A stretch of 64,000 nt of DNA, taken from positions 92,670 through 156,669 of the forward strand of contig DATMER010000026.1 in assembly GCA_035556715.1 (NCBI GenBank). The letters run 5' to 3'. A model generated the notes under the pieces. The model made no database searches, had not been told where the DNA came from, and saw nothing but the letters and a program-made list of their open reading frames with translations. This DNA is from DATMER01 sp035556715. Lineage in GTDB: Bacteria > Acidobacteriota > Thermoanaerobaculia > Multivoradales > UBA5704. Positions 39,133-48,160 of the stretch are shown piece by piece; the first letter of the stretch is position 1, and each line of letters starts with the position of its first letter. The translations under genes and the position numbers were made by a program.

Positions 39133-42018
39133 TCAGGCGATCTGCCGCTCGGCGAGACGGACGAAGGGGCCGTTCCGCCGGATCAGGTCGTCGTAGGTCC
39201 CCTCGTCCACCACCCTCCCCCCCTCGACGACGTAGATCCGGTCGGCGTTCTGAATGGTGCTCAGACGGTGCGCGATGACGATGCGGGTGGCATTGAGACG
39301 TTCCAGGCTGCGGCTCACTACTTCCTGGGTGCGGTTGTCCAGCGCCGAGGTCGCTTCGTCGAAGAGGACGATTCTCGGCCGGTGAACGATGGCCCGGGCG
39401 ATCAGGATGCGCTGCTTCTGACCTCCGGAAAAGGTCTCCGCTCCCTCGCTGATGACCGTGTGCATGCCCATGGGCATGGCCTTGATGTCTTCCTCCAGGC
39501 CTGCCATCCGGGCTGCCTCCCAGGCGTCCTCGATCCCCAGGTTCGCGCTGCCGACGATGTTCGAGAAAATGCTCCCGGCCATCGGGCGGCCGGTCTGGAG
39601 GACCACCCCGATCTGGCGCCGCACGGAGCGGACCGCGAGCGAGGCCAGGTCCTGGCCGTCGAAGTAGATCGAGCCCGAGAACGGTTTCTCGAAACCGAGG
39701 ATCAGGCGCAGACAGGTCGACTTGCCTGCCCCCGAGGGGCCAACCAGGGCTATGAACTCGCCCGGTCTCGCCCGGAAGGAGACGTCGTCCAGGATGAGCG
39801 GACCGTCCGGCTGATAGCGGAAGGAGACGTGGCTGAACTCGATGTCCCCCGCCAGCTCTCCAGGGTCGGCCTTGGAGCCATCGACCTCGGGCATCGTCTC
39901 GAGGATCGGCGAGAGCCGCTCCCAGACCGGCACCATGACGAGGATGCTGGAGAGGACGCCCACCAGGGCCAGCGCCGAGGCCAGGAACTGCCCGAAGGCG
40001 GCGTTGAAGGCGAGGAACTCGCCCAGGGGAAGGGACGACTCCGAGGAGAAGCCGGCCACCGCGAAGATCGCCAGGGAGGCCACCACGCCATAGACGGCGT
40101 TGAAGGAGGTCTGGGCATTGGCGGCGCGCTGTGCCGCGAACGTCCGGCGCCGCTGCTCGGCGAACCCCTCGGCCCAGCGCGCGTAGGCCCGGCCTTCGGC
40201 TCCCGCCACCCGCAGCTTGGCGATGCCGTTGATCAGGCCGAAGAGCAGGCTGGACATCCGGCCCTCCTGGCGCAGGAGCTCGCGCTGGTGCCGGAGCTGA
40301 AGCCAGGTCAGGCCTCCTGCCACCGCGGCCAGGACCGCGACCAGCGCCGTGGCCAGCAGCGCCAGCCGCCAACTGTAGTAGAAGAGGAGAGCGAAGCTGA
40401 ACAGCGAGAAGACCGCCGCCAGGATCGAGGTGAGGACGTTGCCCATGAACAGGGTCCGGATCGTGTCGATCCCTAGCGAGCGGTTCACCAGGTCCCCGAC
40501 CGTGTAGCGCCGGAAGAAGGACACCGGCAGGGAGAGCAGCCGGTCCCAGACCGCCGCCTGGACCGTGCCGTCCATCTTCCCTCCCAGGCGCAGGACCGCG
40601 ATGCTCCGGGTCACCTGGAACGCCGCCGAGGCCAAGCCAGCCACGATGAGCGCCAGGGTGATCTGGGCCAGTTGGCCGCGGGCCGCTCCCGGGATGACGT
40701 TGCCGAAGACCTGCCCGGTCAGGATCGGGACGAACAGGCCGAGCAACCCTCCGAAGACCCCCATGAGAAGGATGGTCATGAGGTCGCCCCGGTGCCGGTC
40801 CCCGAACGCCATCCGCAGGAGGTCCCCCTTGCCCACCGGACGCTCCGGCAGGGGCGGGTAGAACATGTAGGCCTCGCCGCTCAGGCTCTCGGAGACGAGC
40901 GCGTCGACCGTTGTCCGCGTCCGCTCGACCGGATCGACCACCTGGTAGCTTTGGGCCGATGTCGGGAGCAGGGCAACCGGCCGCTGGACTTTCCGCTCCG
41001 GGTCCAGCGTGCGGAAGGCCACGAGCGGACCATTGTCGCGGCGCCACCAGTCGTCGCGCAGGATCACCCGCCGGACGCGGACCCGCGAGGCCTCACAGAT
41101 ATGGGTCAGGAGATCCGCCTGGCGCGCTCCGGACTGCGCCTCGGGACGGGCGCGGATCGAGATCCCCTGAGCCTGGCCGGCCAGACGGCAGGCGGCGAGG
41201 AGAGGGTCAGAAGTCTCTTCGAACGCGGGCTCGCCCGGAATCTGCGGCCGAAGCACGGAAGCCAGGCGCGCGTAGGCTTCCCCCAGCGTTGCCCGGTCCA
41301 GGTCCGCCTTGCGGCCGAGCCGGTCGCGCTCCTGCTGCTCGCCCCGCTCGATCTGGAGGGCGACATAGCCGAGGCACAGCTCGTGGAAACGCGCGAGCCC
41401 CTCCCAGAGCCCGTCCTGCCGCAGCAGGTCGCCGGTGGCCGAGGCGGCGATCCGGGCCTCGCCGGCGCTGACCAGCCAGAGCCCTTCGGGTACGGGCACC
41501 AGGGAGCCGTTCCGGATCGCGAGGGCCTCTTCCCCGAGAAGACGCGACTCCCCCTCCAGGTGGCGGACCCATGCAACTCCCTCGCGGGCCCGGGCGACCC
41601 GGCCGGCTTCCGCGAGGTGGGTCTCGCCTCCGGGCCGGATCTCGTCGAAGACTTTCGGAACCGCTCCCAGGGAGACTCCGCCGAGGAGACCCAGGAGCCA
41701 GCCGTCGAGGCGGGCGACCAAGTCCGCCGCGGTTCCCGGGTCGCGAGCGAGCTCGGCCAGCCTGGCTCCGGAAAGCCGGCTCAGACGCGTGCTCGCGTGC
41801 CCCACGGCCAGCAGGCCGAGCCGGAGACCGTCGGGAGAGCCGCCGCAGAGCAGTTGACCCGGACCCACCGTGCAGAGGTGAGTCCTCGATCCCGCACCAT
41901 CCCGCGGAACGGCGAAGACCTCGACCGTCCCCTCCTCCACGAGCCACAACATGTTGCTGGAGTCGAGCGCCAGCGGAGCGTTGCCGGCCAGCCGGATGTC
42001 GTCCGTCTTCTCCATCAC
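39133..42018 (-). CDS. NHLM-type bacteriocin export ABC transporter (permease/ATPase, no peptidase)
   Basis: 961 residues. The N-terminal 120 or so form a cNMP-like fold (MLWLVEEGTVEVFAVPRDGA), and a long linker follows. A six-helix ABC membrane domain spans about 400-690, and the ATPase lies at about 720-955 with Walker A VGPSGAGKSTCLRL, signature FSGGQKQRILIARA and Walker B IVLFDEATSALDNR. This domain order is typical of the second ABC component of NHLM export systems, which work with a peptidase-ABC protein and an HlyD-type protein. The start overlaps the upstream C39 gene's stop (ATGA). Confidence 0.92.
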   Translation of the reverse strand: MMEKTDDIRLAGNAPLALDSSNMLWLVEEGTVEVFAVPRDGAGSRTHLCTVGPGQLLCGGSPDGLRLGLLAVGHASTRLSRLSGARLAELARDPGTAADLVARLDGWLLGLLGGVSLGAVPKVFDEIRPGGETHLAEAGRVARAREGVAWVRHLEGESRLLGEEALAIRNGSLVPVPEGLWLVSAGEARIAASATGDLLRQDGLWEGLARFHELCLGYVALQIERGEQQERDRLGRKADLDRATLGEAYARLASVLRPQIPGEPAFEETSDPLLAACRLAGQAQGISIRARPEAQSGARQADLLTHICEASRVRVRRVILRDDWWRRDNGPLVAFRTLDPERKVQRPVALLPTSAQSYQVVDPVERTRTTVDALVSESLSGEAYMFYPPLPERPVGKGDLLRMAFGDRHRGDLMTILLMGVFGGLLGLFVPILTGQVFGNVIPGAARGQLAQITLALIVAGLASAAFQVTRSIAVLRLGGKMDGTVQAAVWDRLLSLPVSFFRRYTVGDLVNRSLGIDTIRTLFMGNVLTSILAAVFSLFSFALLFYYSWRLALLATALVAVLAAVAGGLTWLQLRHQRELLRQEGRMSSLLFGLINGIAKLRVAGAEGRAYARWAEGFAEQRRRTFAAQRAANAQTSFNAVYGVVASLAIFAVAGFSSESSLPLGEFLAFNAAFGQFLASALALVGVLSSILVMVPVWERLSPILETMPEVDGSKADPGELAGDIEFSHVSFRYQPDGPLILDDVSFRARPGEFIALVGPSGAGKSTCLRLILGFEKPFSGSIYFDGQDLASLAVRSVRRQIGVVLQTGRPMAGSIFSNIVGSANLGIEDAWEAARMAGLEEDIKAMPMGMHTVISEGAETFSGGQKQRILIARAIVHRPRIVLFDEATSALDNRTQEVVSRSLERLNATRIVIAHRLSTIQNADRIYVVEGGRVVDEGTYDDLIRRNGPFVRLAERQIA

Positions 42019-44207
42019 TCCGCCCGGATGAGACGCGCATAGGGACCGTCGATCTCTTTCAGCTCGTCGTGGGTGCCGCGCTGGACGGCCTTGCCCCGCT
42101 CCAGCAGGAGGATCTCGTCCGCGTCGCGGATGGTGCTCAGCCGGTGGGCCACGATCAGGCAGGTGCAGCCGCGCCGGCGCAACGCCTGGTCGATGAGGCT
42201 CTCCGTCGTGGGATCGAGGGCGCTCGTGGCCTCGTCCAGGACCAGGATCGAGGGCCGGCCGACCAGGGCGCGGGCGATCTCCAGCCGCTGCCGCTGGCCG
42301 CCGCTCCAGTTCGCTCCCCCCTCCTCCACCAGGCTGTCATACCCGCCCGGCCGGGCCGCGATCTCCTCGTGGATGCACGCGTCCCGGGCCGCGGCCACCA
42401 CCTCGGGAAGCGGGATCGTCGAGTCCCACAGGGTCAGGTTCTCCCGGACGCTCCCCTCGAACAGGAACACGCTCTGGTCGACCGCGGCGAGCGAGCTCGC
42501 GAGGACCTGGGGAGGGATCTCCGAGCGGCTGCGGCCGTCGAACAGGATCTCTCCCGACCAGGCCTTGTAGAGGCCGGTGACGAGCTTCGAGACGGTGGAC
42601 TTGCCGCTCCCCGAGGCACCCACCAGGGCGATGCGGGAGCCGGGCCTGAGGACCAGGTTGAGCCCCTCGATGAGCGGCGGATCGAGCCGGCTGTAGCCGA
42701 AGGAGACGTCCCGCAGCTCCAGGTGGCCGGAGAGCTTGACCGGTTCCGCCGCCGGCAACGGCTCTCCGGGTCCGCTCCCGGCGGACTGGTCCAACCGGTA
42801 GCGGAGCACGTCATCGAGCCGGTTCATGTCCCCCTCGACCATCTGCAACCGCCCGCCGAGGCTCACCAGGCGGTTGATCGGCCCGCTGAAGCTCGCCATC
42901 AGGAGCTGGAAGGCCACCAGCCCACCCAGGCTCAGGGTCCCGTTCATCACCCGCAGCCCGCCGATACCGAGGACCAGGGCGGTGTTGACCGCGGCGAGGA
43001 GCGGCGGAAAGGCGTCGAGGACCTGCGTGTAGCGCTCCAGGTCCTGCCGGGCGTTGACGACCTTGGCCTGGTAGCCCGACCAGCGGGCGAAGAGGTCCGA
43101 CTCGCTGCCCGTGGCCTTCAGCGTCTCGATCGTCTGCAACCCGCCGTACGCCGTGCCCATCATCTTCCCCTGGTCCTGGAGGAGCCGGCGGTTGCCGTCC
43201 ACCCGCTTGCGGGAGACCCAGCGCAGGGCGGCCACGTTGAGGGCCGCGATGACGACCCCGATCAGGGTCAGCACAGGGTCGTACCGGAAGAGGACGGCGG
43301 CGAAGAAGACGACCATCAGCGCGCCGAGGACGTTGGTCGCCAGATCGCGCGACAGGAGCTGCGCGACCCGGTCGTTGATGCCGACCCGGGCGCTGATGTC
43401 CCCGGCGTACCGCTGGCTGAAGAACTCGACCGGCAGGCGCAGCACGTGCCAGAGGAAACGGCTGGAGTCACCCACCGCCATCCGGGTCTCCAGCCGCAGC
43501 AGGTAGGACTGCTGAAGCCAGGTGAGCCCCCCCAGGAGCAGGGCGGTCAGCCCCATGGCGAGGAGCAGGGGCCGGAGCCATTCGGTCCGCCCTTCCAGCA
43601 GGATCCCGTCCACGAAGACCTTGGAGAACACCGGCACGGTCAGGCCCGGGACGACCAGGGCCAGGCCTGCAAGAAGGACGAAGGCGAGCGCCGCCCGCGA
43701 GCCGGCCAGGCGCCGCCGCAGGGCCGGAATCAGGCGGGGCGGCTCGCCGCGGCGCTCGAACCCGGGGCCGGGCTTGAACGTGAGCACCACCCCGGTGAAG
43801 GCCTGGTCGAGCTCTTCCTCGGTCACCACCCTCGGTCCCACGGCCGGATCGTTCAGGTGCACGCGACCCTTGCGAAAACCTTCGAGAACCACGAAGTGGT
43901 TGAAGTTCCAGTGCAGGATCGCCGGCATCCCGAGGGTGCGAAGGGTTTTCGGCTCGTGCTTGAACCCCTTCGCCTCAAGGCCGTACTGGCGGGCGGCCTT
44001 GACGACGTTGCTCGCCTTGCTGCCGTCGCGCGACACGCCGCAGGCGATCCTCAGCTCCTCCAGGGGAATCCAGCGGCCGAAGTGGGCGAGGACGATCGCG
44101 AGGGCCGCGGCCCCGCATTCCAGGGCCTCCATCTGGAGGACCGTGGGAGTGCGCACGGCCTTGGGGAGGCGCTGGCCTTCCGCGGCTTCTCGGCGGAGAC
44201 GGAACAT
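42015..44207 (-). CDS. C39 peptidase-containing bacteriocin ABC transporter
   Basis: 730 residues. An N-terminal C39 peptidase (about residues 20-145) has the catalytic Cys in LQMEALECGAAALAIVLAHF, the His in HWNFNHFVVLEG and the Asp in LNDPAVG. A six-helix membrane domain follows at about 170-460, and the ATPase near 490-725 has Walker A VGASGSGKSTVSK, signature WSGGQRQRLEIARAL and Walker B ILVLDEATSALDP. It would cut precursors after the double Gly and export the product. Both GG-leader peptides in this window are candidate cargo. It lies 2 bases behind the HlyD gene. Confidence 0.94.
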   Translation of the reverse strand: MFRLRREAAEGQRLPKAVRTPTVLQMEALECGAAALAIVLAHFGRWIPLEELRIACGVSRDGSKASNVVKAARQYGLEAKGFKHEPKTLRTLGMPAILHWNFNHFVVLEGFRKGRVHLNDPAVGPRVVTEEELDQAFTGVVLTFKPGPGFERRGEPPRLIPALRRRLAGSRAALAFVLLAGLALVVPGLTVPVFSKVFVDGILLEGRTEWLRPLLLAMGLTALLLGGLTWLQQSYLLRLETRMAVGDSSRFLWHVLRLPVEFFSQRYAGDISARVGINDRVAQLLSRDLATNVLGALMVVFFAAVLFRYDPVLTLIGVVIAALNVAALRWVSRKRVDGNRRLLQDQGKMMGTAYGGLQTIETLKATGSESDLFARWSGYQAKVVNARQDLERYTQVLDAFPPLLAAVNTALVLGIGGLRVMNGTLSLGGLVAFQLLMASFSGPINRLVSLGGRLQMVEGDMNRLDDVLRYRLDQSAGSGPGEPLPAAEPVKLSGHLELRDVSFGYSRLDPPLIEGLNLVLRPGSRIALVGASGSGKSTVSKLVTGLYKAWSGEILFDGRSRSEIPPQVLASSLAAVDQSVFLFEGSVRENLTLWDSTIPLPEVVAAARDACIHEEIAARPGGYDSLVEEGGANWSGGQRQRLEIARALVGRPSILVLDEATSALDPTTESLIDQALRRRGCTCLIVAHRLSTIRDADEILLLERGKAVQRGTHDELKEIDGPYARLIRAE

Positions 44208-44209
44208 GC

Positions 44210-45451
44210 TCAGAGCCCCAGCTTCTCCCGGACCTTCGGGATGATCATATGGATCGGCCGCTCCTCGCGAACGACGACGTTGCCGGTCGCCAGGGTGCCG
44301 CTGCTGATTTCCACATTCGGCCCGGTGGAGGACGACCAGCGGTAGCCGGTCGGGGTCGCGGGGTCCCGCTCCAGGGCGACGTTGACCTGGATGGGCGGCC
44401 CCTCCTCCATCAGTCTCTCGGCCAGGGCCTCATTGCCCAGCACGCGGACCATGCCCCGCGTCGTGGACGGGAACTCGGCGGCCCAGACCACGCGCCCCAG
44501 CATGGAGCCGAACTCCTCCCGCTTGACCGTGCCCGGCGAGATGCGGACCCGCATACCGGGCTGGACCCGCTTGCCGGCCGAAGCCGGGACGAAGAGCACG
44601 GCCATCAGATCCTGCGAGACGATCTCCAGGTTGAGGATGGACGTGCCCGGAGAGACCACGTCACCCCGGTCGACCAGCACCTCCAGCACGCGTCCGGCAT
44701 GGGGCGAGACCACGCGCGCGGTCTGGGCGAGGCGGGCCTGGCGCTCGCGCAGCTCCAGCTCCAGGTCGCGGATCTCCTTCTGCCGTGCCTCGAGCTGCTG
44801 GTCGATCTGCTGCCCGGCCTCCAGGCGTTTCAGCTCGAGCCCGTTGAGGTCGAGCCGCGCGGTGGCGAGCCGGTCCTGCGCTTCGTTGAGGCGCTGCTCC
44901 GAGGTGAGAAAGGTCTGTTTCGTGACCAGGCCATCCTTGAGGAGGTCCCGGTCGGCATCCACCCGCTCGCGGGCCAGATCGACCTCCCGCTGAACGGCGC
45001 GGATGGTCTGGTCGAGGTTCGCCCTCTGCTGGGCGAGGTCGCGGTCCCGCAGGCGCTCCTGCTCCCCGGCGTAGCGCAGCAGATCGCGGTACTCCGACCG
45101 CACGCCGGCGAGCTTGTCGCGGCTGTCCTGGATCTGCCGCAGGAGCTCCTCCTGCCGGACGCGGGCCACCACCTGCCCCTTCTCGATGACGTCGCCCACC
45201 ACCACCAGCAGCTCCTCGACCTGTCCGGCCTCGGCGGCGACCAGGCTGGAGACACCGCCCTGGCGGAGCAGGATCCCCTCGCCGATGGCGTCCGTCGGGA
45301 TCGAGCCGAGCACCGCCCAGGCGAGGGCGGTGAGGAGCAGCGCGGCGAAGGCGCCCAGCGCCAGCCAACCCCGCGGGTTCGTGACCTGCATGAGCTGGTC
45401 GAGCTGCTCGGGGGAGGAGAGGCGCTCGAGCGCCACCTTGCGGAAGATCAC
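44210..45451 (-). CDS. HlyD-family periplasmic adaptor of the peptide exporter
   Basis: 413 residues from GTG, overlapping the TolC stop (GTGA, 45448-45451). One membrane anchor (WLALGAFAALLLTALAWAVL, about 30-50) is followed by a split lipoyl domain (GGVSSLVAAEAGQVEELLVV and VVSPHAGRVLEVLVDRGDVV) around a long coiled coil (about 115-245). This is the usual adaptor form for type I secretion and NHLM export, bridging the ABC protein in the inner membrane and the TolC channel. All four export genes are packed with overlaps or 2-base gaps, so they are one transcript. Confidence 0.92.
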   Translation of the reverse strand: MIFRKVALERLSSPEQLDQLMQVTNPRGWLALGAFAALLLTALAWAVLGSIPTDAIGEGILLRQGGVSSLVAAEAGQVEELLVVVGDVIEKGQVVARVRQEELLRQIQDSRDKLAGVRSEYRDLLRYAGEQERLRDRDLAQQRANLDQTIRAVQREVDLARERVDADRDLLKDGLVTKQTFLTSEQRLNEAQDRLATARLDLNGLELKRLEAGQQIDQQLEARQKEIRDLELELRERQARLAQTARVVSPHAGRVLEVLVDRGDVVSPGTSILNLEIVSQDLMAVLFVPASAGKRVQPGMRVRISPGTVKREEFGSMLGRVVWAAEFPSTTRGMVRVLGNEALAERLMEEGPPIQVNVALERDPATPTGYRWSSSTGPNVEISSGTLATGNVVVREERPIHMIIPKVREKLGL

Positions 45452-47055
45452 GGGGCTCCCTCCTGGAACGGCACGGTCGTGAAGAGCGCGGGATCGACCG
45501 CTCCGGCCACCTCGCTCTCGGGCAGGATCGTGCCCGTCTCGAAGCGGAGCTCCAGCAGCGCAACGGCCAGGGAGAGCTGCGCGGAGACTTCCGACTGCCG
45601 GGCCGCGGTCAGACGGTCGCGCTGCGAGATCACGTCGATCAGGGTCGAGGTGCCGGCCCGCAGCTTCTTCTCCTCGTTCACGACCGTCCTTTCGAAGAGC
45701 CGCACGGCAACCGTGGCCCGGTCGAGCTGCTGGGCGCTGCGGCTCACCGCGTCCAGGGCGGTGGGGACGTCCGCCGCGACGCGGCGTGCCACGAGATCCT
45801 CCAGCAGGATGCTCTGCTCGCGGGAGGCTTCGAGCTGCGCCAGCTCGCCACGCGCCCGGCTGTTCGCCGTCGGCCACCCGAGGGTGAGGCTGAACGCGGC
45901 GCTGGCACCCGGCACGTTGCGGTAGAGAGGGGAGAAGAAGCTGCCGGGGTCGGTCCCCTCGACCAGGCCCGTGTAGCTGGGAGTGAGCACGAGGTCGAGC
46001 TGCGGCCTCAAACCGTTGTCGGCGGCGCGCCGGAGGATTTCGGAGGCATCCCTGCGCTCCCGGGCGGCCAGGAGGTCGGCCCGGCGCTCCAGGGCGGCCG
46101 TCACGAAACGCTCCCAATCCGCGGCCGAGGGCACGGCGGCCGGCGGCAGGGCCGGGAAGGGGTCCGAGGGCAGAGGCAGGGCGGCGATGGCGGCGCGCTC
46201 CAGGCCGATCTCCCGGCCCAGGTCCTGCCGCGCCGCGAACAGCGCCTGCTCCCCGCCGATCCGGGACGCTTCCTTGGAGACGAGGTTCGCCTCCACCTGG
46301 ACCAGCTCGGCAGCCGGGGTCACGTCGGCCTCGATGAGCTTGCGGGTGGTCTCCAGCAGCTCGCGGGCGCGGTCCTCGGTCTCCCGCAGGATGCCGACGT
46401 TGAGGGCCGCCGCCCGCGCCCGCCAGTACAGGGAGCCCACGGCGAGGACGCGCTCGGTGGTGACCTGCCGGACGTCGAGCTCGCTGGCGGCCACCTCCCG
46501 CTCAGCCGACCGCTCCGGAGCGGCCGTGGCCCGCCAGCCGCGTCCGCGCAACAGCGGCTGGCGGATGGTGAAGGAGAGCGTCCCCAGGTTGACGGCCCCC
46601 GCGCCGCTCGGGTCCGTGCGCAGCAGCTCCAGCTCGGGCTCGACCGACAGCCCGCTGCGGAAGCGCTTCTCGATTCCAAAGGTGTTGCCGAGGACCGCCT
46701 CGGTCTCGCTGGCGGTCGCCGACACCGGGACGTTCGTCTCCGTCTCGGTCATGCTGGAGCTGACCACCGGGTCGAAGCTCCCCCGGGCGCTGAGCAGGAC
46801 TCCATGGGCCGAGCGCAGGCGGGCCTCTTCCAGGCGCAGGTTGGGATCGTGCTGCAGCGTCAGCCGGACCGCCTCGGTCAGGCTCAGCCCCTCGGGCAGG
46901 GGCCGCTCCTGCGCCTCCGGCGCCGCAGGGAGAAGGAGCGACAGCGCGAGGAGAGCCCAGAGGCGCCGGCGGTCAGGTCCTGAGCAAGAATCCCTCACGA
47001 CGAGACGCGACGACTGCCCGTGTGTGCCAATCCATGTCCGTTTTTCCGTGTTCAC
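45448..47055 (-). CDS. TolC-family outer-membrane channel of the peptide exporter
   Basis: 535 residues from a GTG at 47055. A second GTG at 46998 would give a more usual signal peptide (RRRLWALLALSLLLPAAPEA). The mature part begins LPEGLSLTEAVRLTLQHDPN, the OEP family start, and has the two long helical repeats with conserved AAR/AREQ-rich segments. It is first in the export operon and divergent from the 47084 gene, with 28 bases between starts. The TAGCCT box on the minus strand may be its -10, with a leader of about 15 bases. Confidence 0.88.
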   Translation of the reverse strand: MNTEKRTWIGTHGQSSRLVVRDSCSGPDRRRLWALLALSLLLPAAPEAQERPLPEGLSLTEAVRLTLQHDPNLRLEEARLRSAHGVLLSARGSFDPVVSSSMTETETNVPVSATASETEAVLGNTFGIEKRFRSGLSVEPELELLRTDPSGAGAVNLGTLSFTIRQPLLRGRGWRATAAPERSAEREVAASELDVRQVTTERVLAVGSLYWRARAAALNVGILRETEDRARELLETTRKLIEADVTPAAELVQVEANLVSKEASRIGGEQALFAARQDLGREIGLERAAIAALPLPSDPFPALPPAAVPSAADWERFVTAALERRADLLAARERRDASEILRRAADNGLRPQLDLVLTPSYTGLVEGTDPGSFFSPLYRNVPGASAAFSLTLGWPTANSRARGELAQLEASREQSILLEDLVARRVAADVPTALDAVSRSAQQLDRATVAVRLFERTVVNEEKKLRAGTSTLIDVISQRDRLTAARQSEVSAQLSLAVALLELRFETGTILPESEVAGAVDPALFTTVPFQEGAP

Positions 47056-47071
47056 TTTGAAACAGCTCAGC

Positions 47072-47077
47072 TAGGCT
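47072..47077 (+). promoter_or_regulatory. -10 box TAGGCT, leaderless start of the 47084 gene
   Basis: TAGGCT ends 6 bases before the ATG at 47084. The complementary strand reads TAGCCT, usable by the divergent TolC gene. Confidence 0.5.
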
Positions 47078-47083
47078 ACACCC

Positions 47084-48145
47084 ATGGCCACGGAGATTCA
47101 AGCCGAGCTCGCCTCCTATCTGGAAAACCCCTTCAACTTCAGCGCGTTAGGCCCCGATACGCCCCTCCCGCCGCCGGACGAGCCCTTCGTCGCCACCTGG
47201 GAGCGCTGGGCCGGAGAGGCCCGGGAGCGGGAGGCTTTCGCCGTCCTCTCCGAGCACCTGCCTCAGCTCCGCTTCCCCATCCGCGAAGGGATCAGCCAGA
47301 CGGGGGACTACCGCGCCGCTACACTAAAAGGGGTGCTTCCGGAGGGCCTCGAAGGAGCCACCGGGCTGGATCTGGAGCGGCCCGACCTGATTCACCTGGA
47401 GATCCACGAGAGTCCCGCCGGCCGCATCCCCGTGCTCCTCGCGCGCGGCCGGGACGAGTTCGTGGCCCTGGTGCGGGCGCTCGGGAAGCGCAACGAGCCG
47501 TCTCCCGTGCCGGACTCCCAGGGGGCCCTGATGGTCTCGGGGTACAACAACTGGGACCGCATTCGCGAGCTGCTGCGCCGCGGCGAAAGCCTTGAGAAAA
47601 AGGAGCTCTACCAGGACCGCTTCATCCTGCTGAGCGACGGACCCTACAGCGCGGTGCCAGCGGCCGGCCTGGGTCTCGGCGAAGCGGAGTGGCGGGAGAT
47701 CTCGCTCGCCATCCGGCGGGACCACGAGTGCGCCCACTACTTCACCCGCCGCCTCTTCGGCTCGATGCGCAACCACGTCCACGACGAGCTGATGGCGGAC
47801 TACGCCGGCATGGTCGGAGCGACCGGAGGCTTCCGGGCCGACTGGTTCCTGCGCTTCCTGGGGCTGGAGGATTACCCCCGCTACCGTCCGGGGGGACGCC
47901 TCGACCTCTACCGCGGCGACCCATCTCTCTCGGAGGGGGCTTTCCGCGTCCTGCACACGCTGATCCGGTCGGCGGCCCGGAACCTGGAGAGCTTCGATGC
48001 CCGCTTTCTGCCCCGCTCCCTGACAGACCGCGCCCTCATGCTCGCGGCCCTGGCCTCCCTCCGTCTCGACGAGCTCGCCTCCCCCGAAGGCGAAGCGCTC
48101 CTGGAACGGACCGTGGCCGGCCTTCGCACCCGGCTCGGCTGGTAG
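47084..48145 (+). CDS. Putative metal-dependent protein with HExxH motif, unknown function
   Basis: 353 residues, no signal peptide. The C-terminal half has IRRDHECAHYFTRRLFGSMR: HECAH fits the zincin HExxH pattern, and 14 residues on comes HDELMADYAGMVG, whose Glu or Asp could be a third ligand. The N-terminal half is mixed alpha/beta with MVSGYNNWDRIREL. I do not recognise a named family. It is transcribed away from the exporter operon and could be an intracellular peptidase or a peptide-processing or resistance protein. A leaderless -10 box precedes the ATG. The next gene is 15 bases downstream. Confidence 0.68.
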   Translation: MATEIQAELASYLENPFNFSALGPDTPLPPPDEPFVATWERWAGEAREREAFAVLSEHLPQLRFPIREGISQTGDYRAATLKGVLPEGLEGATGLDLERPDLIHLEIHESPAGRIPVLLARGRDEFVALVRALGKRNEPSPVPDSQGALMVSGYNNWDRIRELLRRGESLEKKELYQDRFILLSDGPYSAVPAAGLGLGEAEWREISLAIRRDHECAHYFTRRLFGSMRNHVHDELMADYAGMVGATGGFRADWFLRFLGLEDYPRYRPGGRLDLYRGDPSLSEGAFRVLHTLIRSAARNLESFDARFLPRSLTDRALMLAALASLRLDELASPEGEALLERTVAGLRTRLGW

Positions 48146-48148
48146 CGG

Positions 48149-48154
48149 TAGACT
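48149..48154 (+). promoter_or_regulatory. -10 box TAGACT, leaderless start of the 48161 gene
   Basis: TAGACT ends 6 bases before the ATG at 48161 and overlaps the end of the preceding gene's stop region, so the two neighbours may be separately transcribed. Confidence 0.5.
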
Positions 48155-48160
48155 CACCCC

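Noticed and set aside
39133..44207. Plain multidrug ABC exporters
   Set aside because: The C39 peptidase, the cNMP-like N-terminus of the second ABC protein, and the HlyD and TolC partners define a peptide exporter.
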